DNA of 64,000 bases from a gamma proteobacterium HTCC2207 (GCA_905182855.1 CAJJDA010000004.1:307501-371500); one strand, 5' to 3'. Counted from the stretch's first letter, positions 40,179 to 50,222 are shown. Made by a program: numbers and translations. The notes: generated from the letters alone by a model not told the origin.

Positions 40179-41753
40179 ATGAGCGACCTACGAAAAGTCT
40201 CACGCGCCCTAATCAGCGTTTCTGATAAAACGGGCATTGTTGAATTTGCCCAAGCCCTGCGAGCACAAGGCGTCGAACTACTGTCTACCGGCGGCACCTT
40301 TCGCCTTTTAAGCGACAACGATATCGCGGTCACTGAAGTCGCCGACTACACTGGATTTCCAGAGATGATGGACGGACGAGTTAAGACGTTACACCCTAAA
40401 ATTCATGGCGGTATTTTAGGGCGTCGCGGCCAAGATGATGGCGTAATGGAGGAGCATGGCATCAAGCCAATCGACATGGTAGTCGTGAACCTCTACCCCT
40501 TTGCAGCCACCGTCGCCGACCCCAACTGTAGCCTGCCCAATGCGATAGAAAATATTGATATCGGCGGACCTACGATGGTTCGCTCAGCGGCTAAGAATCA
40601 CAAAGATGTTGCCATTGTGGTCAACGCTATTGACTACCAAACCGTAGTCGACGAGATGCAGGCTAATGATGGACAGCTCGATTATCAAACCCGCTATCTG
40701 CTTATGGTTAAAGCCTTTGAGCATACCGCAGGTTACGACGGTATGATCGCCAATCACTTTGGTGCGAGAAATATCCAAAATGTAAAACGTGATTTTTCTG
40801 ATACCTTTAATGTGCAGTACTTTAAAACTCAGGAAATGCGTTACGGCGAGAATCCTCATCAAAAAGCCGCCTTTTATACCGAAGCCAATCCAACCGAAGC
40901 CAGTGTTGCAACCGCGGTTCAGCTACAGGGTAAAGAGTTATCATTTAATAATATTGCCGATACCGATGCCGCCCTCGAATGTGTCAAACAGTTTGATCAG
41001 CCTGCCTGCGTAATTGTTAAACATGCCAACCCCTGCGGTGTGGCTGTAGCGGTCGACATTAACACAGCCTATGATCTAGCTTTTGCCACAGATCCTGAAT
41101 CATCCTTCGGTGGAATTATCGCCTTTAACCGTGAGCTAGATGCTATTACGGCAGCAAAGATTTGTGAGAAGCAATTTGTTGAAGTCATTATTGCGCCCTC
41201 AGTATCAGCCGATGCCATAGCCGTGGTTGGCGCTAAGAAGAATGTTCGCCTTCTGCAATGTGGCACCTGGGGCACTGAACGACCACAGGACTTTGACTAC
41301 AAACGGGTCAATGGCGGCCTATTAATCCAGGACCGTGACAACGGCATGATCACGCAAGCAGATCTCAAGGTTGTTACAGCACGTGTGCCGACTGAGTTGG
41401 AAATGGGCGATATGTTATTCGCTTGGAAAGTCGCTAAGATGGTCAAGTCTAACGCGATTATCTACGCTAAAGATAATCAGACAGTCGGTGTTGGCGCTGG
41501 ACAGATGAGCCGCATTAATAGTGCGCGCATTGCTGGCATCAAAGCCGAGCACGCCGGATTAAAGGTAGTCGGTGCAGTGATGGCCTCCGATGCATTTTTC
41601 CCATTCCGCGATGGAATCGACAACGCAGGTGCCGCCGGAATTAGCTGTATTATCCAGCCCGGGGGATCGATGCGCGACGATGAAGTTGTCGCCGCGGCTA
41701 ACGAACATGGCATGGCTATGGTGTTTACTGGCATGCGCCATTTCAGACACTAA
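40179..41753 (+). CDS. purH: Bifunctional AICAR transformylase / IMP cyclohydrolase
   Basis: PurH catalyses the last two steps of IMP synthesis. The N-terminal cyclohydrolase domain has [29 protein letters not shown] and [17 protein letters not shown]. The C-terminal transformylase domain has the [11 protein letters not shown] lysine-histidine motif and [13 protein letters not shown]. The 524-residue length is normal. The transcript probably ends at the strong hairpin at 41774. purD is not adjacent as in enterics but lies 3.6 kb downstream, after a dehydrogenase, a small gene and photolyase. Confidence 0.97.
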   Translation: MSDLRKVSRALISVSDKTGIVEFAQALRAQGVELLSTGGTFRLLSDNDIAVTEVADYTGFPEMMDGRVKTLHPKIHGGILGRRGQDDGVMEEHGIKPIDMVVVNLYPFAATVADPNCSLPNAIENIDIGGPTMVRSAAKNHKDVAIVVNAIDYQTVVDEMQANDGQLDYQTRYLLMVKAFEHTAGYDGMIANHFGARNIQNVKRDFSDTFNVQYFKTQEMRYGENPHQKAAFYTEANPTEASVATAVQLQGKELSFNNIADTDAALECVKQFDQPACVIVKHANPCGVAVAVDINTAYDLAFATDPESSFGGIIAFNRELDAITAAKICEKQFVEVIIAPSVSADAIAVVGAKKNVRLLQCGTWGTERPQDFDYKRVNGGLLIQDRDNGMITQADLKVVTARVPTELEMGDMLFAWKVAKMVKSNAIIYAKDNQTVGVGAGQMSRINSARIAGIKAEHAGLKVVGAVMASDAFFPFRDGIDNAGAAGISCIIQPGGSMRDDEVVAAANEHGMAMVFTGMRHFRH

Positions 41754-41773
41754 GTTAGTATTATTGCAAGCCT

Positions 41774-41801
41774 AAAAAAGCCCGCGCACTGCGGGCTTTT
41801 T
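41774..41801 (+). terminator. Rho-independent terminator after purH
   Basis: An AAAAAGCCCGC arm, a GCACT loop and a GCGGGCTTTTT arm form a strong stem with T and A tracts on both sides, so it can work in either direction. It lies about 20 bp after the purH stop. Confidence 0.92.
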
Positions 41802-42127
41802 AATGTCTAAACTATCTCTGATTGCGCTGCAACAACTGCAACAACGCTAGAGTATCAACCTCCTAATGCTAAACGCAGTCAATATTATTTTGGATAAAAC
41901 AGAAAATCATGCATCATTATTTTAAATAGTTTCCGACGGCGATGGAGGGTGAAAATTTGGCCATAGATTATCTGATTGAGAAAATATCGTAACACTCAAG
42001 CCGCTGTGCTGGTCTGCGGGAAATCGTATGTCGGTGCCAAGTTGACTGCCATCTTAGAGCCCTCGACTGTGCTCATATGCGCTTCCTATGATATGGTGAC
42101 TGCAAATGTAAATTGTGAGCAATAGAG
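41802..42127. other. Intergenic region upstream of the dehydrogenase gene
   Basis: No gene or RNA is apparent. The right end should hold the promoter of the following gene; a TGTGA half-site near 42115 is too weak to call. Confidence 0.5.
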
Positions 42128-43141
42128 ATGAAGCGAATTCAACTGGCTAGCCCTGGAGGTCTTGATAATCTGCAGCTTGTAGAAACCGAAAGGCCTTCGC
42201 CCACCGAGGACCAAATCCTTATTAAGGTAGGGTCTAGCAGCCTTAATTATCACGATTTGCTAGTAGCTCAGGGTCATATTCCAACCGAAGACGGTCGAGT
42301 CGTTTTATCTGATTGCGCTGGAGAAGTGGTAGAAATAGGCTCAGCAGTGACCTTATGGAACGTCGGTGACAAGGTAATGAGCTCCTGCTATCCGCATTGG
42401 CTGGAAGGTGCACCCGAGTATCATTTGCTTAGTTTTATAGGTGATAATGAAGATGGCTACTCGACAGAATATATTGCCATATCTGAGAGATCGGTGACTA
42501 AAACCCCTGATGGTTGGACTCTCCAGGAGGCAGCTACCCTTCCCTGTGCCGGCTTAACTGCCTGGCGAGCCTTGGTTGATGAAGGTCGTCTTCAGCCAGG
42601 TGAAACGGTCCTTGTGCAAGGTACGGGTGGCGTATCCATATTTGCTTTGCAGTTGGCGAAATCAATGGGCGCTAGGGTGATAGCCACCTCATCTTCACCC
42701 GAAAAACTAGAGCGTCTAAAATCACTTGGCGCAGATGACGTCATTAATTACATCGATGAGCCTCAATGGGGTAAAGCCGTGCTGGCCAAAACAGGTGGCC
42801 TTGGTGTCGACCATGTCATTGAAGTTGGCGGCGGCGGTACATTTACCGAGTCTGTTAAGGCTACAAAACTCGGTGGGCATATTGCCCTAATCGGCGTTCT
42901 CAGCGGCCCCGCGGTCAGCCAGATGATTTTGCCTCGAATATTTATGAAACAGATCCGTATGAGTGGCATCGCTATGGGTAATCAAACATCGCAACTGGCT
43001 ATGTTGGATTATCTGGATACCTCTTCTATTAGGCCCATTATTAGCGAAACATTTGGCCTAGCCGACCTTGCCAGTGCATTTCAACATCAGATTGATAACA
43101 AGCACTTTGGGAAAATATCGATTTCGATTAGTCGCGATTAA
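42128..43141 (+). CDS. Zinc-free MDR-type NAD(P)-dependent alcohol dehydrogenase / quinone reductase
   Basis: This is a 337-residue medium-chain dehydrogenase/reductase. It has an N-terminal GroES-like domain (QILIKVGSSSLNYHDLLVAQG) and a Rossmann domain with VQGTGGVSIFALQLAKSMGARVIATS. The structural-zinc cysteine cluster of classical alcohol dehydrogenases is missing, as in quinone oxidoreductase-like members. The LPCAGLTAWRALVDEGRLQPG segment is typical of this subgroup. The substrate is unknown. The gene stands alone, between the purH terminator and a small basic protein gene. Confidence 0.85.
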   Translation: MKRIQLASPGGLDNLQLVETERPSPTEDQILIKVGSSSLNYHDLLVAQGHIPTEDGRVVLSDCAGEVVEIGSAVTLWNVGDKVMSSCYPHWLEGAPEYHLLSFIGDNEDGYSTEYIAISERSVTKTPDGWTLQEAATLPCAGLTAWRALVDEGRLQPGETVLVQGTGGVSIFALQLAKSMGARVIATSSSPEKLERLKSLGADDVINYIDEPQWGKAVLAKTGGLGVDHVIEVGGGGTFTESVKATKLGGHIALIGVLSGPAVSQMILPRIFMKQIRMSGIAMGNQTSQLAMLDYLDTSSIRPIISETFGLADLASAFQHQIDNKHFGKISISISRD

Positions 43142-43322
43142 ACGCTAGTCTCGGCAAAGAACGGTCTGTCCTTAACTCAAATGTTTACACTTTACCTGCA
43201 GCGCCTGGAAGACCAGAGATCTCTAATTTTGCACCGTTGACCATTTGTTTTGTATCGGCCGTAACAGCCTATATAGCGCAGGGTAAGCCCTAGAAACTGC
43301 GGCTTCTGGCACAGAGGACTCT

Positions 43323-43427
43323 TTAGCTTTTACTGGCCTTCTTCTCTTTTTTGTCGAGACGTTTTTCTTTCATAGTTTTCTCGGGTTTCTTCTTAGTCGC
43401 TTTTTTTGAATCTTGGCCCTTAGCCAT
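43323..43427 (-). CDS. Small lysine-rich protein, 34 residues
   Basis: The frame starts at the ATG at 43427 with AAGGA seven bases upstream and ends at TAA. Of the 34 residues about 15 are lysine, beginning MAKGQDSKKATKKKPEKT. Short proteins starting MAKGQ and rich in lysine are, as I recall, scattered in gammaproteobacteria, but I know of no function; nucleic-acid or ribosome binding would fit the charge. The low complexity means homology is hard to judge by eye. Confidence 0.65.
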   Translation of the reverse strand: MAKGQDSKKATKKKPEKTMKEKRLDKKEKKASKS

Positions 43428-43725
43428 ACATTTGTCCTTTTGCTAGTAGTTAAAATACTGTTCGCTACTGGTGTTTCCTAACGATTTGCCTTTCGGATTA
43501 TGAACTTTTGTGAAGGCTAAATTTAACGTCTTTGGCCAGCGGCGGCCACAGTTGCATCAGCCTAAATCTGCATGTTATGCCTGTTAAGTTAACACATTAG
43601 GCCGCGTAATGATTGTAGGATGAGGCCTTAAGGCTGTTCGCTTTGTCAACGGGCCTGGTTGCTGACGCTGCTATTGTTTAACTGCCGCTCTAGCTCTAAA
43701 CCTGCTGCGCGATGATGTGGTGTGT
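43428..43725. other. Intergenic region without a recognisable gene
   Basis: Nothing coding is visible between the lysine-rich gene and the photolyase stop. A short dyad GTTAAGTTAACAC near 43590 is too short to interpret. Confidence 0.5.
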
Positions 43726-45176
43726 TTATAGGTTGATCTTGGTCACAGCAAAGGCCTCTAGAGCGCGCACTCTAGATTCTTTGATGTCCACAATCGGGGC
43801 TGGGTAATTGACGTCAATCTTCACTCCTGCTTGTTGCAGAACGTCGTCGGGTGCCAACCAGGGGCAGTGAATATACTTGGCCGGCATGTTCGCCAGCTCT
43901 GGCACGTAACGTCGAATATATTCGCCCTGCTTATCGAATTTTTCACTCTGGGTAATGGGGTTAAAGATTCTAAAGAAGGGCGCAGCATCTGCTCCACATC
44001 CGGCAATCCACTGCCAACCGGCACTGTTGCTGGCAAGGTCTGCGTCAACTAAGCAGTCCCAAAACCATTCTTCTCCACTATGCCAGTGAATTAATAAATT
44101 CTTGACAAGGAATGAGCCCACCACCATGCGCACACGATTGTGCATGTAGCCGGTGCTGTAAAGTTCGCGCATGCCAGCATCCACCAGAGGGTAGCCGGTC
44201 TTGCCCTGCTGCCAAGCCTTTAGATTTGATTTGGTGTCGTTAGCCCATGGGAATAGATCAAAGCGAGTTTGCAGGTTTTTGCTCGGTAACTGGGGAAAAT
44301 GATAGAGCAGATAGTATGAAAATTCGCGCCAGCCCAGTTCACTTAAAAAAGTATCTAGGCTGGCTTCATTATTGATAATGGCCGCCGCATCGGCGGCGCG
44401 ATGCCAGGCGGTATTGGGTGAGATCTGGCCAAAATGTAGGTAGGGCGAAAGGCGTGAGACGTTGGCCTTGTCGGGGAAATTTCGACCCTCACGATAGTCC
44501 TCTAGCTCTGCCATCACAAAATCGTCAAGCCGGTCTTGTGCAGCCTCTTCACTTATATCCCAACGCGCTTGCATTTCAGTATCCCATTTTATTATGGGCT
44601 TCAATTCCAGATCTTCTAGCTTAAGTGAGTCTTCACTTAAATTGAGTGAGCGGACACTATTTGGCGCTGCGAGGGGCTTCCGCGGAGACACTTTAGACAG
44701 GCATCCACGGCGATAATAAGGGGTGAATACCTTGTAGGGTGTCTGGTCTTTTTTAAGTACTTGCCAGGGCTCCCAAAGCAGAGATCCATTAAAACTTTGC
44801 ACCTCAATGTCAGCGGCCTTTAGGGCCGTTTTGATTTCACCATCACGGGCGATTCTCCAAGGTTCATAGCAGCGATTCCAGTACACACCCTGCGCCGATG
44901 TATCGCTGGCGAGTTGGCTCAAGATCGCCAATGGCTCACCCCGATATAACTGCAGTTTCCCATGGAGGGAGGTATTCAAAGACTCTAACGCGTGGTGTAA
45001 CCACCAACGACTAGCACCGCCCATACTCCAGTCACCGGCATTGGTGTCATCGAGTATATAGACAGGTATGACGTCGCCTTTTTCGCAAGCAGCGCAGAGC
45101 GCGGGATTATCGGCAAGTCGGAGATCCTGACGGAACCAGACGATTGAGGGCCTATTAAACTTTGAGATGGGTACAT
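43726..45176 (-). CDS. phrB: Deoxyribodipyrimidine photolyase / cryptochrome family (frameshift at the 5' end)
   Basis: Photolyases repair UV-induced pyrimidine dimers with FADH- and an antenna chromophore. The N-terminal PSIVWFRQDLRLADNPALC opens the alpha/beta domain, and the FAD region shows LIHWHSGEEWFWDCLVDADL and the DADLASNSAGWQWIAGCGADA motif. The frame carrying these has no start codon upstream. Either one base is missing near 45160 (ATG at 45176, MYPS) or one extra A sits in the 7-A run near 45180-45186 (ATG further out, MLRRKSS). The main frame is otherwise complete to 43726, about 480 residues. CPD photolyase is most likely, but a cryptochrome cannot be excluded. Confidence 0.88.
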
Positions 45177-45348
45177 CCTTTTTTTGCGGTGCTGGATTTA
45201 CGGCGTAGCATGCTGTTTAGATTGACTGGCTGATAGGTTATCACTTTAGGCCGGCTGCAGACTAGGGGTTGGTGTGTTGCTTTTTTTACTGCGCTCAGGC
45301 GTCACTCTGCTACAATTCCCGCTCAAATTTTAAGGTGGAAGACAATCG

Positions 45349-46650
45349 ATGAATGTACTGGTTATTGGCTCTGGTGGCCGCGAACATGCTCTGGCTTGGA
45401 AGGCAGCGCAGAGTGCTGATATTGGCACTGTATATGTGGCGCCGGGTAATGCGGGTACGGCTATTGAACCCAACTTAGAAAATGTTGCGATTGACATCAA
45501 CGACTTCGGTGGACTGGCTGATTTTGCTGAGGAAAATAATGTTGGCCTGACCATAGTGGGGCCGGAGCAACCGCTAGTTGATGGCGTCGTTAATTATTTC
45601 CAACAGCGCAGCCTACCAATATTTGGTCCCTCAAAAGAAGCGGCACAGTTAGAGGGCTCTAAGGCCTTCACCAAAGATTTTCTAGAGCGCCAGAAGATAC
45701 CGACCGCAGAGTACGGTAACTTTACTGACCTCGATGCGGCACTTGCGTACCTACACGATGCTGGCGCACCCATTGTTATTAAGGCCGACGGCTTGGCGGC
45801 GGGTAAAGGGGTCATTGTGGCTATGACCATTGCCGACGCTGAGGAGGCTGTGCGCGATATGCTGTCAGGCAACGCCTTTGGTGAAGCTGGTCACCGGGTG
45901 GTAATTGAAGAATTTCTTGACGGTGAAGAAGCCAGTTTTATTGTCATGGTAGATGGCAGTAATGTGCTGCCTATGGCCACCAGCCAAGATCATAAGCGGG
46001 CGGCAAACGGAGACACCGGGCCCAACACAGGCGGTATGGGTGCTTATTCTCCGGCGCCAGTGGTGGACAGCACAGTCTACCAACGGATTATGAATGAGGT
46101 GATTTACCCAACGGTTAAGGGTATGGCTGCAGAAGGCAATAAATACACGGGCTTTCTTTACGCGGGCCTAATGATCATGGCGGATGGTACACCTAAGGTG
46201 ATTGAGTTTAATTGCCGCTTTGGCGATCCTGAGACTCAGCCTATTTTACTGCGCCTACAATCCGATCTTGTCGGCCACTGTGTCGCGGCGCTAACCGGTG
46301 ACTTAGACAAACAATCCGCGCAATGGGATCCACGTCCGGCCGTCGGTGTGGTGCTGGCCGCTGGCGGTTACCCTGAGGCCTATCGCGGCGGTGATGTGAT
46401 TAATGGACTGCGCGCCCCGACCGCCGGTGACCAGAATGAAAAAGTGTTCCATGCCGGTACGGCACAGGTCGGTGATGACCTGGTAACCAATGGCGGTCGT
46501 GTACTTTGTGCGACAGCGATTGGGGATTCAGTGTTAGACGCTCAACGCAAAGCCTACCGACTGGTGTCAGAGATTCATTGGGATGATGTCTATTTTAGAG
46601 AAGATATTGCCTGGCGAGCGATCGAACGCGAGCAGCGGATAACCGATTAG
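45349..46650 (+). CDS. purD: Phosphoribosylamine--glycine ligase
   Basis: PurD joins phosphoribosylamine and glycine in purine synthesis. It is an ATP-grasp enzyme of 433 residues. Motifs are MNVLVIGSGGREHALAWKA, VIKADGLAAGKGVIVA, GEEASFIVMVDG, GPNTGGMGAYSPAP and EFNCRFGDPETQPIL. An AAGGTGGAAGAC ribosome site precedes the ATG. A TACAAT hexamer near 45311 may be its -10 element, since the gene stands apart from purH. Confidence 0.97.
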   Translation: MNVLVIGSGGREHALAWKAAQSADIGTVYVAPGNAGTAIEPNLENVAIDINDFGGLADFAEENNVGLTIVGPEQPLVDGVVNYFQQRSLPIFGPSKEAAQLEGSKAFTKDFLERQKIPTAEYGNFTDLDAALAYLHDAGAPIVIKADGLAAGKGVIVAMTIADAEEAVRDMLSGNAFGEAGHRVVIEEFLDGEEASFIVMVDGSNVLPMATSQDHKRAANGDTGPNTGGMGAYSPAPVVDSTVYQRIMNEVIYPTVKGMAAEGNKYTGFLYAGLMIMADGTPKVIEFNCRFGDPETQPILLRLQSDLVGHCVAALTGDLDKQSAQWDPRPAVGVVLAAGGYPEAYRGGDVINGLRAPTAGDQNEKVFHAGTAQVGDDLVTNGGRVLCATAIGDSVLDAQRKAYRLVSEIHWDDVYFREDIAWRAIEREQRITD

Positions 46651-46732
46651 GCGGACTATTTGGGCGAGGAGAAATACTTTATAAATGCAGCTACAATAGC
46701 CCTGGACAATCAAGCATGATGAGTAAGAGACT

Positions 46733-47377
46733 ATGTTAAATCGACAACTGTCAGGGCTGGACCAGTTAGTGACCCAATTAGATCAGGGCCTGCGCACCCT
46801 GGTCGGAAATGCTCCAACGCCGCAGCGAGCGTCTCCAGCAATTGACTTGGATGATGCTGAGCTGTCGGCGCAAGAGCGTAAAAGGGCACTGGGTTTGATG
46901 CGGGTTAACCACGCTGGGGAAGTTTGCGCACAGGCTCTTTATCAGGGACAGGCGCTAACCGCTAAGTTGCCCGAAGTCGGCGCTCAGATGGAACGTGCTG
47001 CAGCCGAAGAGCTGGATCATTTGGCTTGGTGTGAAGAGCGAATTACAGAGCTTGGTGGTCGTACTAGCCTTCTCAATCCTGTTTGGTACGCGATGTCGTT
47101 CGGCCTTGGCGCGGCGGCTGGATTGGTTAGCGACAAGCTGAGCTTGGGCTTTGTGGCTGCGACCGAAGATCAGGTCTGCGATCATTTGAAAACACACCTG
47201 AATCAACTGCCCAGCGGTGATCATAAAAGTCGCGCCATCGTCGAGCAGATGCTGTCTGACGAGGAACGGCATGCCCAGAGCGCCCTAGATGCTGGCGGAC
47301 AGCGTTTCTCCGAGCCCGTTAAAAAACTAATGACTGCGGTATCATCAGCCATGACTCTCAGCAGTTATCGACTTTAA
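46733..47377 (+). CDS. coq7: Demethoxyubiquinone hydroxylase Coq7
   Basis: Coq7 is a di-iron enzyme that hydroxylates C6 of demethoxyubiquinone, doing the job that UbiF does in Escherichia coli. The carboxylate/histidine ligands lie in [35 protein letters not shown] and [15 protein letters not shown]. The 214-residue length is typical of the bacterial form. Together with ubiI and ubiH in this window it completes a set of three ring hydroxylases. Its stop overlaps the convergent LysR gene's stop by 4 bp. Confidence 0.94.
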   Translation: MLNRQLSGLDQLVTQLDQGLRTLVGNAPTPQRASPAIDLDDAELSAQERKRALGLMRVNHAGEVCAQALYQGQALTAKLPEVGAQMERAAAEELDHLAWCEERITELGGRTSLLNPVWYAMSFGLGAAAGLVSDKLSLGFVAATEDQVCDHLKTHLNQLPSGDHKSRAIVEQMLSDEERHAQSALDAGGQRFSEPVKKLMTAVSSAMTLSSYRL

Positions 47378-48345
47378 AAAGTCTCTGGGTCCGTCGTCTG
47401 ACCTTTATCCCACTCGCGCATTAAACCGACAATCTTATCGCCCAACCAGCGATGAATCGGGGAACCTGACGTTCTTTTGTGCTCCAACAGTACTAGTGAA
47501 ATGGTGCCCTCGTGAGGCAACTCAACGGGGTAGCGCTTGCGCACAATGCGATACATCTCTCGCTCCATAGTCAGGCCATACTTGGCGGCTACCATTAGGC
47601 AGTCGGTGTCACAGACTGTTTCCATGGCAGTCATAAGCTGGTTGGTGACCATGGCTTTCTTCCTTTTGCGCCCAAGATCCCGCAGTACTCGATCAAATCG
47701 AGCATCAGTTCTGGCGCTTACGCGCTTTGAAATCAACAGATAGTATTGGATAAAGGGGTATTCTAATATCTCATCGAGAGTGACGCGAGCCTTCTTGGCT
47801 AGCGGATGTCCCTCTCGCATCCAAATGGATGGGGTGAAGATCGCAAGCTTGCGGGCGCGGACATCTTCGGTGATACCTTTGTCTATATCTATAGCAAAAT
47901 CGAGAATGCCTTCCGATAGCTCTCCCTCAACGGAGTCCGTTTCACTTGAGATCGACAGAACCACACCTGGGGCATATTGAGTGACTATTTTAGTCAGCTC
48001 TGATACCAGGGCAATAGCCACGAATTCTGGAACTGCAATAGTAATCTCTCCCACATAGGCGGCGGGGTCAAACTCACCCTCTGTGACCATCTCTAAAATA
48101 CTGTCAAGCAAGCGGGGTAAGCGCAGCTGTAATTCTCGCGCTTTAGGGGTAGCCACTAAGGCATTACCAGTTCGTGTAAACAACGGATCATCCAATTGAT
48201 GCCTAAGGCGCTGCAGCACTCTGCTCATCGCAGGCTGAGTGATAAACAGGCGCTGGGCAGCTCGCGTCACACTTTTTTCTTCCAGCAACGCTTGAAGTGA
48301 TACCAATAAATTAAGGTCAAGACGAGATAGCTTTTGCAGATTCAT
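47374..48345 (-). CDS. LysR family transcriptional regulator
   Basis: This is a 323-residue regulator from the ATG at 48345, preceded by GAGG. The winged helix-turn-helix at about residues 10-68 reads [40 protein letters not shown], with the usual effector-binding domain after it. The in-frame extension to 48438 is not conserved in style. The regulator is divergent from the 36-residue peptide gene across 143 bp, an arrangement in which LysR proteins often control the facing gene. The effector is unknown. Confidence 0.9.
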   Translation of the reverse strand: MNLQKLSRLDLNLLVSLQALLEEKSVTRAAQRLFITQPAMSRVLQRLRHQLDDPLFTRTGNALVATPKARELQLRLPRLLDSILEMVTEGEFDPAAYVGEITIAVPEFVAIALVSELTKIVTQYAPGVVLSISSETDSVEGELSEGILDFAIDIDKGITEDVRARKLAIFTPSIWMREGHPLAKKARVTLDEILEYPFIQYYLLISKRVSARTDARFDRVLRDLGRKRKKAMVTNQLMTAMETVCDTDCLMVAAKYGLTMEREMYRIVRKRYPVELPHEGTISLVLLEHKRTSGSPIHRWLGDKIVGLMREWDKGQTTDPETF

Positions 48346-48488
48346 AATGGAAGCCTCAGTGCAGTCAGTAACAGGTATTACATAATAGCATACAGTTGAT
48401 GCAAACAATGCATTTGAATTATGACCTCGTAAGGCCATATTATCTGAGCAGTTGCTCTATACAGATGACGCAACTAAGGAGAAACACC

Positions 48489-48599
48489 ATGACACTCGTA
48501 TATGTACTGATCGGTTTCATCGGATTAGCGGGTGCTGCAATTGCGAAAGATGATTTCGTTAAGTTGGAAGCGCCTAAGTTGGAAGCTTCTGATAAGTAA
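48489..48599 (+). CDS. Small membrane or secreted peptide, 36 residues
   Basis: The ATG at 48489 has an excellent ribosome site (AAGGAG, 8 bases upstream). The peptide is MTLVYVLIGFIGLAGAAIAK followed by a charged tail with the near-repeat KLEAPKLEA. The first 19 residues are hydrophobic, and AIA-K looks like a possible signal-peptidase site; it could equally be a small single-span membrane protein. The unit has its own terminator at 48708. I do not recognise the family and propose no function. It is divergent from a LysR regulator gene, which may control it. Confidence 0.7.
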   Translation: MTLVYVLIGFIGLAGAAIAKDDFVKLEAPKLEASDK

Positions 48600-48707
48600 G
48601 GTTACGGTCCGGTTTTATTAGCATCGGAGCAAGCTTGATTTACAGATTTATCAAATTCGAAGTACACAGCATTACCCCTCTAGATCCTTGCTATAGGATT
48701 ATTTGAC

Positions 48708-48734
48708 AGGGACCTGAAAAGGTCCCTTTTTTTT
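48708..48734 (+). terminator. Rho-independent terminator after the 36-residue peptide gene
   Basis: A perfect 7-bp stem (AGGGACC with GGTCCCT) around a TGAAAA loop is followed by eight T residues. It lies about 110 bp after the peptide stop. Confidence 0.93.
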
Positions 48735-48805
48735 AGGGTCCATTTTTTGGCATTCTTATCGCAACAGGCAAGACCAAAGTCATTACAAAAACATATAATG
48801 TTAAT

Positions 48806-48974
48806 GTTAATAATACATTGGTTAGTTGGTCTCTTCTATTTTTATCATGCGTATGATTAGACAGCGTTTGATTTTAAGTCGCTCTGTCGCGATTTGTTAC
48901 AAGTTTACCCCCACCCTTTCTTTGTGATCCATCCAAAGATTTTTTAAGGAGCCTCACTTAGGCTCCTTTTTTTT
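48806..48974 (+). ncRNA. Candidate small RNA
   Basis: A second strong terminator at 48946-48974 has no open reading frame ahead of it that could use it, because the previous transcript already ends at 48734. Two -10-like hexamers lie in between: TATAAT at 48794-48799 and TATGAT at 48852-48857. Start sites at about 48806 or 48864 would give RNAs of roughly 170 or 110 bases. Neither has a good -35. The family is unknown and the left boundary is a guess. Confidence 0.35.
48946..48974 (+). terminator. Rho-independent terminator of the candidate small RNA
   Basis: The stem is AAGGAGCC with GGCTCCTT (8 bp), the loop is TCACTTA, and a run of eight T residues follows. It also lies just past the stop of osmC on the opposite strand, where the A tract is short, so plus-strand use is more likely. 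Confidence 0.9.
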
Positions 48975-49008
48975 GCTTGCGACATTGGAAATGATTATGC
49001 CATGCGGT

Positions 49009-49428
49009 CTAGGCCGCCTCGATCGTGTAACTGTGGGTCATCTTTACGCCAGCCAATTCCAGCATAATAGAGGCGGAGCAGTATTTCTCGGCTGATAGCT
49101 CAACAGCTCTTTTTACTTGGGCTTCCTTTAAATTGGCGCCACTGACAATAAAGTGCAGGTGAATCTTACTAAAAACAGCGGGTACCGCGTCCACGCGCTC
49201 GGCCTGAAGTTCTGTTTTGCAAGCCGTCACCTGCTGCCTGCCCTTTTTAAGCATGGTCATAACATCAAAAGAAGCACAGCCTCCCAATCCCATCAGTATC
49301 ATCTCCATGGGTCGACATCCCATGTTACGCCCTCCCTGATCTGGCGCTCCATCCATAACGACGGAATGCCCACTGCCCGACTCGCCTAGAAACATAACGC
49401 CGTCTACCCACTTAATTGTTGCTTTCAT
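49009..49428 (-). CDS. OsmC family protein
   Basis: OsmC-type proteins are thiol-dependent peroxidases of about 140 residues. Both active-site cysteines are visible, in MGLGGCASFDVMTMLKKG and LSAEKYCSASIMLE. The ATG at 49428 with GAGGTG upstream gives 139 residues; the upstream extension is not conserved. The gene is divergent from crp, the same pairing as the OsmC-like yhfA and crp in enterics. Confidence 0.93.
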   Translation of the reverse strand: MKATIKWVDGVMFLGESGSGHSVVMDGAPDQGGRNMGCRPMEMILMGLGGCASFDVMTMLKKGRQQVTACKTELQAERVDAVPAVFSKIHLHFIVSGANLKEAQVKRAVELSAEKYCSASIMLELAGVKMTHSYTIEAA

Positions 49429-49589
49429 AAGACACCTCACTGTTAGGGCCGCAAAGGGTAGCATAGAGTACCGCTAAATATTTTGGCAGGATGGCAATAT
49501 TTTGACTACTATTAAGTGTGACAGTCGCTCCATATCGGCTATCTAAAACGGCGAAGGAAAGCGCTTAAGGAAACTATACAAGGAGAAAT

Positions 49590-50222
49590 ATGATGACACC
49601 TCTTACCCCCCATATAGACAATGTAGAGGAATTTTTGAGCCATTGTCACCGGCGCAGGTATCCTGCAAAAACTCTTATTATTTATGCCGGCGATAAGGCA
49701 GATACCCTCTATTACATTATTAAAGGATCCGTTGCGGTGGTCATTGAACAAGAAGATACGAGTAAAGAAATAATTCTGGCTTATCTGAATGCTGGAGACT
49801 TTGTTGGTGAAATGGGCCTGTTTGAAGAACAAAAACGCAGCGCTTGGATTCGCACCAGAACAGAATGCGAAGTCGGAGAAATTAGCTATTCAAAATTTAT
49901 TGAAATAGGGCGCAACCACTCGGAATTCCTACTGGCGATTTGCAACCAGATGGCCCAGCGCCTTCGCGACACCACACGCAAGGTCAGCGACCTAGCCTTT
50001 CTTGACGTGACAGGTCGCGTTGCTCGCGCTCTGCTCGATCTCTCTAAACAGCCTGATGCTATGTCTCATCCAGACGGCATGCAGATAAAGATCACCCGAC
50101 AGGAGATTGGCCGTATCGTCGCCTGCTCACGAGAGATGGTCGGTCGCGTCCTAAAAGAACTAGAGTCTAATGGCCTGCTGTCTGTCTCGGGCAAGACCAT
50201 GGTGGTGTATGGAACCCGCTAG
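49590..50222 (+). CDS. crp: cAMP receptor protein (CRP/Vfr)
   Basis: CRP binds cAMP and activates or represses many promoters. The N-terminal cyclic-nucleotide domain has [24 protein letters not shown], and the C-terminal helix-turn-helix is [24 protein letters not shown], whose recognition helix matches Escherichia coli CRP. The protein has 210 residues and resembles Pseudomonas Vfr. Two adjacent ATGs (49590 and 49593) follow an AAGGAG ribosome site. A TGTGA half-site near 49518 might allow autoregulation. A near-consensus CRP site lies upstream of gshB in this window. Confidence 0.96.
   Translation: MMTPLTPHIDNVEEFLSHCHRRRYPAKTLIIYAGDKADTLYYIIKGSVAVVIEQEDTSKEIILAYLNAGDFVGEMGLFEEQKRSAWIRTRTECEVGEISYSKFIEIGRNHSEFLLAICNQMAQRLRDTTRKVSDLAFLDVTGRVARALLDLSKQPDAMSHPDGMQIKITRQEIGRIVACSREMVGRVLKELESNGLLSVSGKTMVVYGTR

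Larger units (their letters stand above)
48600..49008. other. Non-coding region with two terminators
   Basis: No convincing protein gene is present. It holds the terminator of the small peptide gene, then about 210 bases ending in a second plus-strand terminator, which suggests an independent small RNA. The osmC gene ends at the right edge on the other strand. Confidence 0.6.
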
